Counted from the stretch's first letter, positions 21,408 through 29,985 are shown. The stretch is 33,706 nucleotides of DNA from Streptomyces roseochromogenus subsp. oscitans DS 12.976 (GCF_000497445.1 NZ_CM002285.1:4098996-4132701); one strand, 5' to 3'. Notes: generated from the letters alone by a model not told the origin. Translations and numbers: made by a program.

Positions 21408-22034
21408 ATGGTGGACACGTCTCTCTACGCCGCGTTCCTGATCGCCGCTTTCGCACTCTGCGTCACCCCGGGCCCCGACATGATGTTCATCGTGGCGGTG
21501 GGCGGCCGGGGCGGCCCCCTGACCGGACTGACGGCCGCCGTGGGGGTCGCCTGCGCGATGTTCGTGCACACGGTCGCCGCGGCCCTCGGGCTGTCGGCGC
21601 TGTTCCTGGCCCTGCCGACGCTCTATCACGCGCTGCGCTGGGCAGGTGCGGCCTATCTGCTGTTCCTCGCGGTGCGGGCGTTCCGCGGTGCCGACGGCTC
21701 CCTGGAGGCGGAGGCCACGCCACGGCAGGGGCGTCGGCGGGCCTTCTGACGGGGAGCCTTCACCAATCTCCTCAACCCCAAGGTGATTCTGTTCAACGTC
21801 TCCTTCCTGCCGCAGTTCGTGAACCCGGACCTGGGGCACGTCCGCGAACAGTTCCTCCTGCTGGGCGTCACGATCACCGCGATGGGCGTGCTGGTGGACG
21901 GCTCGGTGGGGCTCCTGTCCGGAAAGCTCGCCTCGCTGCTGCGGCGCAGCCGGCGGGTGGCCCGAGGGCTGGACTACTTCAGCGGGACGGTGTTCACGGG
22001 CCTCGCGGTGCGGCTGGCGGTCACGCCCGAGTGA
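21408..22034 (+). pseudogene. LysE-family amino-acid exporter, interrupted by an in-frame TGA
   Basis: The reading frame from ATG 21408 to the stop at 22034 would code a 208-residue LysE/RhtB-type exporter. It has the N-terminal helix with CVTPGPDMMFIVAVGGRGG, several membrane helices, the conserved FTNLLNPKVILFNVSFLPQFV and two C-terminal helices. A TGA at 21747-21749 breaks it after RRAF, just before RGAFTNLLNPK, with no frameshift; both parts are in the same frame. CGA to TGA is the simplest single-base explanation. No ribosome binding site restarts the second part cleanly (its first ATG or GTG comes late), so the gene is probably inactive unless the stop is a sequencing error. Confidence 0.85.
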
Positions 22035-22059
22035 GGCAGACCGGGTAGGGAAACTGGAC

Positions 22060-22107
22060 TGTCAACCATCGGTTGACACCCTTCAAGAGCGCAACCTACG
22101 GTTGACA
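22060..22107 (+). promoter_or_regulatory. Leaderless promoter with two operator copies before the HTH-Clp_N gene
   Basis: TGTCAACCATCGGTTGACA (22060-22078) is an inverted repeat with perfect 8-bp arms. A second copy, CAACCTACGGTTGACA (22092-22107), lies 29 bases on. TTGACA (22073-22078) in the first copy and TACGGT (22097-22102) in the second are 18 bases apart and make a good promoter. Its start would fall at or within a base of the ATG at 22109. Confidence 0.78.
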
Positions 22108-22108
22108 C

Positions 22109-22879
22109 ATGGCGACCAACCCGAACATCACGGCATCCGTACGCCTCGACGACCTCATCGAGGCCATCAAGAAGGTTCATCCCGAACCTCTCGACCAGCT
22201 CCAGGACGCGGTGATCGCCGCCGATCACCTCGGTGACGTGGCCGACCACCTGATCGGTCACTTCGTCGACCAGGCCCGCCGCTCCGGCGCCTCCTGGACC
22301 GAGATCGGCCGGAGCATGGGAGTGACGCGGCAGGCTGCGCAGAAGCGGTTCGTGCCGAAGGAGTCCACCGACCTCGATCCCAACCAGGCCTTCAGCCGCT
22401 ACACCCCCCGCGCGCGGAACGTGGTCATGGCCGCGCACAACGAGGCGGTGGCGGCCCGCAACCCCGAGGGCCGCCCCGAGCACCTGGTCCTCGGTCTGCT
22501 GGCCGAGCCGGAGGGCCTGGCGGCGAAGGCGATCACCGCGCAGGGCGTCCTGCTGGACTCCGTGCGGCAGGCCGCGACCGCCGCGCTCCCGCCCGCCTCG
22601 GACGACGTCCCGGACCTCGTCCCCTACGGCCCCGACGCCAAGAAGGCCCTGGAACTCACCTTCCGCGAGGCCCTCCGGCTCGGCCACAACTACATCGGTA
22701 CCGAGCACATCCTGCTCGCGCTCCTGGAGCAGGAGAACGGCGAGGGCGTCCTCAACGGCCTCGGCATCACCAAGGCCGGGACCGAGACGCACATCGCCAG
22801 GACGCTGTCGCTGCTGACGGAGCAGAAGCTGCCGGGGGTCGGCGACGCGGCGGCCGATCCGGCCTCCTCGGAGGACTGA
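22109..22879 (+). CDS. HTH plus Clp N-terminal-domain protein, probable autoregulator
   Basis: The 256-residue product combines an N-terminal helix-turn-helix (residues 62-81: SWTEIGRSMGVTRQAAQKRF) with a C-terminal Clp_N (ClpA/ClpC N-domain) module of two repeats at about residues 97-245. The repeat signatures are RPEHLVLGLLAEPEGLAAKAI and GTEHILLALLEQENGEGVL. There is no AAA+ ATPase domain. Clp_N modules bind adaptors and substrates of Clp chaperones, so the protein may link DNA binding to Clp proteolysis; this is inference. The ATG at 22109 follows the second operator copy by one base, and no ribosome binding site is present, so the message is probably leaderless. No Clp gene lies beside it. 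Confidence 0.9.
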   Translation: MATNPNITASVRLDDLIEAIKKVHPEPLDQLQDAVIAADHLGDVADHLIGHFVDQARRSGASWTEIGRSMGVTRQAAQKRFVPKESTDLDPNQAFSRYTPRARNVVMAAHNEAVAARNPEGRPEHLVLGLLAEPEGLAAKAITAQGVLLDSVRQAATAALPPASDDVPDLVPYGPDAKKALELTFREALRLGHNYIGTEHILLALLEQENGEGVLNGLGITKAGTETHIARTLSLLTEQKLPGVGDAAADPASSED

Positions 22880-22927
22880 AACCGCAGGTCAGACCGATTG
22901 TCAGATCCGCCTGCCACACTCGCAGTC

Positions 22928-24628
22928 ATGACCGACCGGTGGGCGCTCGCACCGGCCGAGGACTCAGGCGTGGACGTCGCCCCCCTCGGCCCGGACGGGC
23001 TGCCCGCCGGGCCGGTGCGGCGGGAGAGCGATCTCGCCGGGGCGGTGCGGAGCCGCCCGGAGGTGACGCGCTGGGTGTGGCGGTCCACCCCCGAGGTCTA
23101 CCCGCGTCTGCTCGCCACGGGGGTGCGAGTGGAGCGGTGCTACGACATCGAGGACGCCGAGACCCTCCTGCTGGGCCACGAGGGCCGGCACGGCGAGCCA
23201 CGCTCGGCCGCCGCCGCCCTGGCCCGCCTCCGCGGCGGCCCGGTACCGCCCGACCCGCCCCAGCGCTCGGCCGAACCGGGCGCCCAGTCCCCGCTGTTCG
23301 AGGCCACCGGCACCCGCCTGCCGCTGACCGACCTCCTCGCGGTCTACGCCGGACAGCTGCGACGGCACGAGCGGACCGCCCACCCCGACCGGATGCGGCT
23401 GCTGACGGCCGCCGAGTCGGCCGGAATGCTGGTGGCAGCCGAGATGAACCACGCGGGCCTGCCGTGGAGCGCCGAGGTCCACCGCCGGCTGCTGCACGAC
23501 CTACTGGGCGAGCGGTACGCGGGCAGGGGCGAGCCGCGTCGCCTCGCCGAGCTGGCCGACGAGGTGTCGGCCGCCTTCGGCCGTCGGGTCCGCCCCGATC
23601 TGCCCGCCGATGTGATCAAGGCCTTCGCCCAGGCCGGGATCAAGGTGCGCTCGACCCGCCGCTGGGAGATCCAGTCCCTCGACCACCCGGCCGTGGAACC
23701 GCTCCTGGAGTACAAGAAGCTGTACCGCATCTGGGTGGCGCACGGCTGGTCCTGGCTGCAGGACTGGGTGCGCGACGGCCGCTTCCGCCCCGAGTTCCTC
23801 GCCGGCGGCACGGTCACCGGACGCTGGGTGACCAACGGCGGGGGCGGACTGCAGATCCCGAAGGTGATCCGCCGGGCCGTGGTCGCCGACCCCGGCTGGC
23901 GGCTGGTGGTGGCCGACGCCGACCAGATGGAGCCGCGCGTGCTCGCTGCGATCTCCCGCGACCCCGGCCTGATGGAGGTGGCCGGCCGCGAGAGCGACCT
24001 CTACCAGTCCGTCTCCGACCGCGCTTTCTCCGGCGACCGCGGCCAGGCCAAGCTCGCCGTGCTCAGCGCGGTCTACGGCCAGACCTCCGGCGACGGCCTG
24101 AAGAACCTGGCCGCGCTCCGCCGCCGCTTCCCGAAGGCCGTCGCGTACGTCGACGAGGCCGCCCGCGCGGGCGAGGAGGGCCGGCTGGTGCGCACCTGGC
24201 TGGGCCGGACCTGCCCGCCGGCGGCCGGGTCCGGCGAGGACACGGCGGAGGAGGCGGGCATCCCGGTCGGCGAGGACGACACCGACCCGCAGGCCGGCGG
24301 CCAGGCCGGCTGGGTTCCGGGTTACGCGTCCACCAACTCCCGGGCGCGCGGCCGCTTCGCGCGGAACTTCGTCGTCCAGGGCAGCGCCGCCGACTGGGCG
24401 CTGCTGATGCTCGCCGGGCTCCGCCGGGCCTGCGCCGGCCTCAAGGCCGAACTGGTCTTCTTCCAGCACGACGAGGTGATCGTGCACTGTCCCGCCGAGG
24501 AGGCCGACACGGTCGTCCAGGCCATCCGCGCCTCGGCCGACCTCGCCGGACGGCTGACCTTCGGCGAGACACCGGTGCGCTTCCCGTTCACGACGGCGGT
24601 GGTGGAGTGCTATGCCGATGCCAAGTGA
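22928..24628 (+). CDS. Family A DNA polymerase paralogue (PolA-like), shortened and with altered O-helix
   Basis: The 566-residue product has a degenerate N-terminal region (about 1-200, in the place of a 3'-5' exonuclease, with no intact set of acidic residues that I can see) and a family A polymerase domain. Motif A reads VADADQMEPRVLAA with Asp330 and Glu335, motif B is the O-helix RGQAKLAVLSAVYG, and motif C is FFQHDEVIVH with Asp515 and Glu516, so the metal-binding acids are kept. In the O-helix, Arg371, Lys375 and Tyr383 match E. coli PolI Arg754, Lys758 and Tyr766, but the usual Phe/Tyr at position 762 is Leu379. It is probably a secondary polymerase rather than the main PolI. The ATG at 22928 lacks a ribosome binding site. 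Convergent with the SARP gene. Confidence 0.9.
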   Translation: MTDRWALAPAEDSGVDVAPLGPDGLPAGPVRRESDLAGAVRSRPEVTRWVWRSTPEVYPRLLATGVRVERCYDIEDAETLLLGHEGRHGEPRSAAAALARLRGGPVPPDPPQRSAEPGAQSPLFEATGTRLPLTDLLAVYAGQLRRHERTAHPDRMRLLTAAESAGMLVAAEMNHAGLPWSAEVHRRLLHDLLGERYAGRGEPRRLAELADEVSAAFGRRVRPDLPADVIKAFAQAGIKVRSTRRWEIQSLDHPAVEPLLEYKKLYRIWVAHGWSWLQDWVRDGRFRPEFLAGGTVTGRWVTNGGGGLQIPKVIRRAVVADPGWRLVVADADQMEPRVLAAISRDPGLMEVAGRESDLYQSVSDRAFSGDRGQAKLAVLSAVYGQTSGDGLKNLAALRRRFPKAVAYVDEAARAGEEGRLVRTWLGRTCPPAAGSGEDTAEEAGIPVGEDDTDPQAGGQAGWVPGYASTNSRARGRFARNFVVQGSAADWALLMLAGLRRACAGLKAELVFFQHDEVIVHCPAEEADTVVQAIRASADLAGRLTFGETPVRFPFTTAVVECYADAK

Positions 24629-24650
24629 GCGCTGCCGGGGCGCACTTCGG

Positions 24651-27600
24651 TCACTGCGTGAGCAGCTCCCGCAGCTCCGTCACGATCGTCTGCTCATCCG
24701 TGCCGTCCAGGGCGGCGAGTGCCGCGCGCCAGGCGTCGTACGCCTCCGCCCGCTGCCCTCGCGCGTGCAGCAGCAGCCCGTGCTGGTGCCGTGCGAGGCC
24801 GCCCATGTAGCGGTCGGCGCGGGCGTCGGCCCGGCTGAGCAGCTCGGCGCACTCGTGGCCCGCCCGCTCGGTCTCCCCCAGCTGCCGCAGCGCGCGGACC
24901 AGGCCGAGCCGGGTCTGGGACTCGCCGTGCCAGTCGCCGTGACCGCCCAGGATGCGCAGGCTCTTCTCGAAGTGCCCTGCGGCGGCGGCCGGTTCGCCCA
25001 GGGTGAGATGGGCGTAGCCGATGTTGCAGTGCGCCGAGTGCTGCACGATGACCGCGCCGATGGCGTCCCCGATCGCCAGCGAGCGCCGGTGCTGCTCGAT
25101 GGCGGCACGCGGGTCGGTGTGCTCGTAGAGGTTGCCGAGGTGGCTGTGGGTGACGGCCTCTCCGTAGGGATCGTTCAACTGCCGCGAGTACGCGAGGCTC
25201 TGCCGCAGCGCCTCCCCGGACTCCGCGAACCTCCCGAGGCCCTCCAGCAGCAGACCACGGTTGTTCAGACAGCGCCGGATCCTGGAGACGACACCGAGCC
25301 GCCGCCAGATCTCCAGGGACCGGTCGGTGAGGGCGAGGGCGTCCTTCTGCCGGCCGGTCATGAAGTGCAGGCCCGCCAGATCGCCCAGCGCGTACGCCTC
25401 GGCCGCCGCGTCCCCGAGCCGCCGCGCCGCCCCGAGCGCGGCCCGCCCCAGCACCTCCATCTCGGCGACCCGTCCACCGCGCTGGACGTAGGGGAAGAGC
25501 AGCCGTGCGAGCACCGAGAGATGGGCGGCACGAAGCCGGTCGGACGTGTCCGCGTTCCGTGCCACCAGGGCGACAACGTTCTCCAGCTCCACCTCGCCCC
25601 AGGCGAAAGCCTCCTCGGCGGACTCGAAGGACAGCAGCTCGGTCACGTCCGCCGCGTGCTGCGCCGGCTGCGTGGAGGTCGCCCGCCGCCGGTCCTCCTG
25701 ATCGAGCCCCGGCTCCACCACCGCCTCCAGCACGCGCTCGGCCACGGCGGCGTACCAGCGGAGAGCGGCCAGTTCGGAGTCGCAGGCGGAGGCGGCGCAA
25801 GCCGGAGTGGTTTCCTCGTCGGAGTCGGTCCGGTGGACGGTGTCCGGCTGTGCGCCGGGGCGTGCGGCGGCGTCCGGTGGGGCGCCCAGCGCTCCCGCGC
25901 CCGCGTCCTTCCTCGTGCCCATGTCCCTCCCCGTGTCCGCCAGCTCGCGGGCGAAGTCGCGGACCAGGTCGTGCGGGGCGTAGCGGCCGTAGGCCGTCTC
26001 CTCCAGCAGGGCTACGTCGACCAGGCGGTCGAGGGCGGCCTCGGCGCGGCGCTCGTCGGTGCCGGTGAGGCGGGCGATCAGCGGGGCGCCGTAGGTCGGC
26101 AGGTCCAGCCAACCGATGCGGCGCAGTGCGAGGGCCGCGTCCCGGTCCGCCTCGCGCTCGGCTGCGGCGAGCGCGTCGTGGGCGACGGCCAGGGAACGCC
26201 GGACGCTCAGGTCGTCGTACTCCAGGTGCCGCAGCCGCCCGCCCGTCTCGGCGAGTTGGCCCGCGAGCACATCGGGGGTGAGGGCGCGGCGGGCGGCAAG
26301 TCGGGCGGCGACGACGCGGAGCGCCAGCGGGAGCCGGCCGGTCAGCTCGACCAGTGCGTGCCCGGCGTCCAGCCCCTCGCGTCCGCTCACCGCGCGCAGC
26401 AGTGCCGCGCTGTCCTCGCCGGTCAGCGGGGCGAGCGGGAAGCGCCGGGCGCCGTCGAGGGCGGTGAGTGGCGAGCGGCTGGTGACGATCACCGCGCAGC
26501 CGGGCCCGGCCGGCAGCAGGGGGCGTACCTGGGCGGCGTTCGCCGCGTCGTCCAGCACCAGCAGGATGCGGGCCGGGGCGAGCAGCGAGCGGAGCAACGC
26601 GGCTGCCGCGTCCGGGTGTTCGGGGATGCTGCGTGGCTCGGCGCCCAGGTCCCGGAGCAGTGCGGCAAGTGCCTGGGCTGAGCTGAGCGGGGTCATGCCG
26701 GGGGTGGCGCCGTGCAGGTTGACGTAGAGCTGACCGTCGGTGAATCGATCCCGTAGCTCATGCGCGACATGCAGGGCGAGCGCGCTCTTGCCGACGCCCG
26801 CCATGCCGCTGATCACAGCGACGGCCGGGGCGGGGGCGGGCGGCTCGGTGAGCGCGTGCCGCAGCGCGCGACGGGCATCTGCGCGGCCGGTGAAATGGGC
26901 TGGCGGCGCCGGGAGTTGGGCCGGACGCGGGGTCAGCCGGGCGTCCGGCCCCGGCTCGGCGTCCTTGTGCGGGGCCGACGGTTCCCCCTCCTCCTCGGCG
27001 GTGCCGTCCACCTGCCCCGCGCCCTGCGGGAGTCGGCGGACCTTGCCGCCCACGGCCCGCCGGAGGCCGGCGCGCTCCTCGTCCGGCCGCCGCTGCTCCT
27101 CGTCACTCCCCCGCAGCACCTCGACATGCGCCTCGCGTACCGCGAGGCCGGGTTCGATGCCGAGTTCCTCGATCAGGCGGGCGCGCAGATCACGGTGGAC
27201 GGCGAGAGCCTCGGCCTGACGGCCGGTGCGGTGCAGGGCGAGCATCAGCTGACGGTGGTACGCCTCGCGCAGCGGATACTCGGCGACCAGCGCCGCGAGC
27301 TCCGGGACGAGCGCGGCCAGCCGAGCGCCGCCCAGGGCGAGTTCGGCGTCGTAGCGCCGCTCCAGCAGGAGCAGCCGGGCCTCCTCCAGGCGCTGTACCA
27401 GTGCATACCCGCCGAGGTCGGCGGGGAGCCCGCTGAGCGGGGTGCCGCGCCAGAGCGCGAGCCCGGCGGTGCAGGCCCGTACGACGCCCGACCAGTCCCG
27501 CCGGGCATGCGCGGCCCGCGCCTCGGCGACCCGGGCGTCGAAGACGTGCACGTCCAACTCGCCGTGATCGACGCGCAGTACGTACCCCGGTGGTACGGCT

Positions 27601-27887
27601 CTGAGCCGGTCGGGGTCGTCCAGGAGCCGGCGCAGCCGGGTGACATGGTTGTGCAGAGATGCCTGCGCGGAGACGGGCGGCGCCCCGCCCCACAGGGCGT
27701 CCTTCAGCGACTCCACCGACACGACCCGGCCCGGCTCCAGCAACAGCGCGGCGAGCAGCACGCGTACCTTGGGACTGCCGATGGCACGGACGCCGTCGTC
27801 GGGGGTGTCGGACGAGATCTCGAACGGCGGCCGGTCGTACAGGACGGGCGGCCCCAGCAGTCCGAACCGCAGCTCGCACCGCCGCAT
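24651..27887 (-). CDS. AfsR/SARP-family transcriptional regulator with NB-ARC and TPR domains
   Basis: The 1078-residue product has the three-part architecture of large SARPs such as AfsR. The N-terminal OmpR-like winged helix with BTAD (about 5-245) shows LRFGLLGPPVLYD, GSPKVRVLLAALLLEPGRVV and YHRQLMLALHRTGRQAEALA. An NB-ARC/STAND ATPase domain (about 330-600) has Walker A GMAGVGKSAL with Lys367 and Walker B ILLVLDDAA with Asp446 and Asp447. The C-terminal TPR array (about 800-1078) shows repeated LGNLYE, SAHCNIGYAHLTLGE and similar units. SARPs activate secondary-metabolite pathways, but no biosynthetic cluster adjoins, so the target is open. ATG 27887 (or GTG 27890) follows a weak AAAGG. 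Upstream frames lack coding character. Confidence 0.92.
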   Translation of the reverse strand: MRRCELRFGLLGPPVLYDRPPFEISSDTPDDGVRAIGSPKVRVLLAALLLEPGRVVSVESLKDALWGGAPPVSAQASLHNHVTRLRRLLDDPDRLRAVPPGYVLRVDHGELDVHVFDARVAEARAAHARRDWSGVVRACTAGLALWRGTPLSGLPADLGGYALVQRLEEARLLLLERRYDAELALGGARLAALVPELAALVAEYPLREAYHRQLMLALHRTGRQAEALAVHRDLRARLIEELGIEPGLAVREAHVEVLRGSDEEQRRPDEERAGLRRAVGGKVRRLPQGAGQVDGTAEEEGEPSAPHKDAEPGPDARLTPRPAQLPAPPAHFTGRADARRALRHALTEPPAPAPAVAVISGMAGVGKSALALHVAHELRDRFTDGQLYVNLHGATPGMTPLSSAQALAALLRDLGAEPRSIPEHPDAAAALLRSLLAPARILLVLDDAANAAQVRPLLPAGPGCAVIVTSRSPLTALDGARRFPLAPLTGEDSAALLRAVSGREGLDAGHALVELTGRLPLALRVVAARLAARRALTPDVLAGQLAETGGRLRHLEYDDLSVRRSLAVAHDALAAAEREADRDAALALRRIGWLDLPTYGAPLIARLTGTDERRAEAALDRLVDVALLEETAYGRYAPHDLVRDFARELADTGRDMGTRKDAGAGALGAPPDAAARPGAQPDTVHRTDSDEETTPACAASACDSELAALRWYAAVAERVLEAVVEPGLDQEDRRRATSTQPAQHAADVTELLSFESAEEAFAWGEVELENVVALVARNADTSDRLRAAHLSVLARLLFPYVQRGGRVAEMEVLGRAALGAARRLGDAAAEAYALGDLAGLHFMTGRQKDALALTDRSLEIWRRLGVVSRIRRCLNNRGLLLEGLGRFAESGEALRQSLAYSRQLNDPYGEAVTHSHLGNLYEHTDPRAAIEQHRRSLAIGDAIGAVIVQHSAHCNIGYAHLTLGEPAAAAGHFEKSLRILGGHGDWHGESQTRLGLVRALRQLGETERAGHECAELLSRADARADRYMGGLARHQHGLLLHARGQRAEAYDAWRAALAALDGTDEQTIVTELRELLTQ

Positions 27888-28071
27888 CACGCCGCACCAC
27901 TGCCTTTCCGCACGATCGGGGCCGACCGTGCTCCGCAACGAGCGCGCGCCCGCCGTTCCCTGGCGGGAATCCACCCTGTCCACAACGGTTTCCCGCCACC
28001 TTCTGCCGGCCGGCCCGGCCCCGGATCGGCCTGTCCGGCGGCCTGTTACGGATACCGTCGGCAAGTTCCGG

Positions 28072-28127
28072 CCAACGGATCCGCGACGTGCCGACGAACC
28101 GTTGGCCACATGTTAGCGATCCGTTGG
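28072..28127. promoter_or_regulatory. Inverted and direct repeats upstream of the SARP gene
   Basis: CCAACGGATC (28072-28081) and GATCCGTTGG (28118-28127) are perfect 10-bp inverted arms 36 bases apart. A further CCGTTGG (28099-28105) lies 22 bases before the one at 28121, about two helical turns. SARPs bind direct repeats spaced in helical turns, so autoregulation is possible. The rest of the 463-base gap (27888-28350) shows only the hairpin at 28230. Confidence 0.45.
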
Positions 28128-28229
28128 CGCATCCTGATGTGATCATTTCCATCGGATCTGGCCCTACGGCGCGCGCGTATGTCGCGTAACTCGGGGGAGT
28201 GTCGCCGCAGGCTGGGTCCGGGGACGCAA

Positions 28230-28266
28230 GGGGCCCCGGTCGGCGGAGGTGAACGCCCGGGGCCCC
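28230..28266 (-). terminator. Hairpin terminator after the glycosyltransferase gene
   Basis: GGGGCCCCGG (28230-28239) pairs perfectly with CCGGGGCCCC (28257-28266) around 17 bases. It lies downstream of the glycosyltransferase in its direction of reading. There is no T tract. Confidence 0.55.
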
Positions 28267-28350
28267 GTCCCGCTCTCTGCTCCGCGCTCCGCGCGCCGGC
28301 CCACGCCCCGTTTGCGTCGGCCCCGGCCGCGTTTACGCCGGGGCGAACTC

Positions 28351-29241
28351 TCAGATCACCGGCGGGCGCCCGAGCCGGGTGAGCCGCCACACCGTCCGCC
28401 AGCGCATGGGCCGACGCCCGCCCGCCGGTTCCCGCAGCCCTTCCACGAACCCGCCGAACCAGGCCTTCAGCCCCGCCAGGGAACGGGTGCGGGCTAGGGT
28501 GAGCAGCGTCCACACCCCGAGGTGCACGGGGATCAGCGGCAACGGCAGCCGGCGCCGGACGAGCCAGACGCGATTGCGGGCGTTGACGCGGTAGTAGATG
28601 GCGTGCCGGGCCGGTGAGGTCTTGGGGTGCTGGAGCAGCAGCTCGGGGGTGTAGAGGATCTTCCAGCCGGCGTCGGCGGCGCGCCAGGCGAGGTCGGTCT
28701 CCTCGTGCGCGAAGAAGAACTCGGCGGGCCAGTCCCCGGTCTCGGCCAGCATCGCCATGCGCAGGGCATGTCCGCCGCCGAGGAACCCGGTGACGTACCC
28801 GCCGCGCATCGGGTCGGACTTGCCGACCCTCGGCACATGCCGCTGCTGCGTCTCGCCGTGCTCGTCGGCGATGCGGAAGCCGACGATGCCGAGGCGGGGG
28901 TCGGCGGCGTACAGGTCCCGTACGCGCCGCAGCACATCGGCGTCGACGAGCAGCCCGTCGTCGTCCAGTTCCACGACGACGTCGACGTCGCCGAACTCCC
29001 GCAGCCGGGCCAGGGCGACGTTCCGGCCGCCCGGACAGCCGAGGTTGTCCTCCACGTCGATGGCGGTGACCTCGCCGGGCAGGGAGAGCCGACGGGCGAA
29101 CTCGGGCAGCCGGCAGCCGTTGCCGACGATGACGATGCGGGCGGGGGCGAGGTCCTGCTTGGCCACGGACTCCAGCAGGGCGTCGACCTCGCAGGGCCGG
29201 TTGCCCATGGTCACCACGGCGACGGCGATCCTCGGCTCCAT
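28351..29241 (-). CDS. Family 2 glycosyltransferase
   Basis: The 296-residue product has a GT-A fold: the N-terminal nucleotide-sugar site (MEPRIAVAVVTMGNRPCEVD and IVIVGNGC), a metal-binding acidic motif in VVVELDDDGLLVDADVLRRV, the GGYVTGFLGGGHALRMAML stretch, and the catalytic region FFAHEETDLAWRAADAGW. Such enzymes transfer sugars to cell-wall or surface polymers or to small molecules; the acceptor cannot be told. C-terminal basic and hydrophobic residues suggest membrane association. ATG 29241 is preferred with GAGGGA upstream; a GTG at 29253 would add four residues. The gene stands alone, about 460 bases upstream of the SARP gene in the same direction. Confidence 0.9.
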   Translation of the reverse strand: MEPRIAVAVVTMGNRPCEVDALLESVAKQDLAPARIVIVGNGCRLPEFARRLSLPGEVTAIDVEDNLGCPGGRNVALARLREFGDVDVVVELDDDGLLVDADVLRRVRDLYAADPRLGIVGFRIADEHGETQQRHVPRVGKSDPMRGGYVTGFLGGGHALRMAMLAETGDWPAEFFFAHEETDLAWRAADAGWKILYTPELLLQHPKTSPARHAIYYRVNARNRVWLVRRRLPLPLIPVHLGVWTLLTLARTRSLAGLKAWFGGFVEGLREPAGGRRPMRWRTVWRLTRLGRPPVI

Positions 29242-29348
29242 CACGTCCCTCACCCCATCCGGCCACCGGCGGCATCACACCCCGACCGCGCGGTGCCCGC
29301 CGTTCACCAAGATGTTGCCTCAGATCCGCGGGTTCACCCGATGCCGAT

Positions 29349-29729
29349 TCACTTTGCGACCCCTTTGCGCCACTTTTGTCCGCACATTCCCTCAACGGGC
29401 GGCACAGCGGCCGGGCCCCCGCGTCCGTGGCCCGTCTCGGACCACTCGCCTCTCAGCCCGGCCAGGTTCGTGGTCAGGAAGTAGGCGGCTCCGGCGATCA
29501 GCAGTACGGATACCAGACCGACGGGGGCCACCACCGCTCCGGCGATCAGCCCACCGAGCGGAACACCGGCCCTGGCCACCGAGTCGGCCGGCGTATCGAC
29601 CCGGCCCGGCAACCGGCGTGGCACGCGCGCGAAGAGCACGGCTCCCAGCACCAGGTTGAGGAAGCCCGCTCCGAACCCGGTGAAGAACACCACCCGGCGC
29701 CGCAGTCGGCGGGCAGCGACAACGGCCAC
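29349..29729 (-). pseudogene. C-terminal remnant of an MFS transporter
   Basis: The 126-residue frame reads FFTGFGAGFLNLVLGAVLFARVPRRLPGRV, then SVARAGVPLGGLIAGAVVAPVGLVSVLLIAGAAYFLTTNLAGLRGEW. This matches the last third of drug-exporter-type MFS proteins, where a helix precedes a RxxGRV loop and two helices end the protein. About 300 N-terminal residues are missing, and only some 70 bases remain before the tRNA terminator, so no intact start exists. The extreme end (from about 29440 down) looks like read-through into noncoding DNA. Confidence 0.65.
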
Positions 29730-29803
29730 GAAATTCCCGCCGCCGCATGGGGGATCACTTCACAGTCGCGTGGCCCGCGCGCCACCGCATCCGCTGAACG
29801 AGA

Positions 29804-29834
29804 AAGCCCAGCTCAGGCAGTCTGAGCTGGGCTT
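29804..29834 (-). terminator. Terminator of the tRNA-Thr gene
   Basis: On the minus strand, a perfect 13-bp stem, AAGCCCAGCTCAG-N5-CTGAGCTGGGCTT (29834-29804), is followed by TCTCG. It begins three bases after the tRNA CCA end. Confidence 0.85.
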
Positions 29835-29837
29835 CGG

Positions 29838-29914
29838 TGGAGCCGCCTTCGGGATTCGAACCCGAGACCTACGCATTACGAGTGCGTTGCTCTGGCCATC
29901 TGAGCTAAGGCGGC
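29838..29914 (-). tRNA. tRNA-Thr (anticodon CGT)
   Basis: The gene folds into a full cloverleaf: acceptor GCCGCCT (29914-29908) pairs with AGGCGGC (29848-29842), the D arm contains AGCTCAGATGG, the anticodon stem-loop is ACGCA-CTCGTAA-TGCGT with anticodon CGT for the threonine codon ACG, and the T arm has GGTTCGAATCC. The discriminator is T, and CCA is encoded (29840-29838). ACG codons are common in high-GC genomes. Confidence 0.97.
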
Positions 29915-29985
29915 ACGCCGTCCGCACTATGGTGCGATCGGCAACGTCGGTAAGTCTACACAGTTTCCGGAGGTGCTCTGACCAG

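Noticed and set aside
21747..21749. Selenocysteine at the in-frame TGA of lysE
   Set aside because: LysE proteins have no selenocysteine or catalytic cysteine there, and no insertion-element hairpin is evident; a nonsense change is simpler.
24628..24655. Terminator hairpin between the PolA-like and SARP genes
   Set aside because: Possible pairing (AAGTG with CACTT) is short and interrupted; too weak to annotate.
24612..28142. Long plus-strand open frames across the SARP gene
   Set aside because: They lie opposite an unmistakable 1078-residue SARP and have no recognisable domain.
29842..29870. Attachment site of an integrated element at the tRNA-Thr 3' end
   Set aside because: No second copy of the tRNA 3' end and no integrase were seen in the window.
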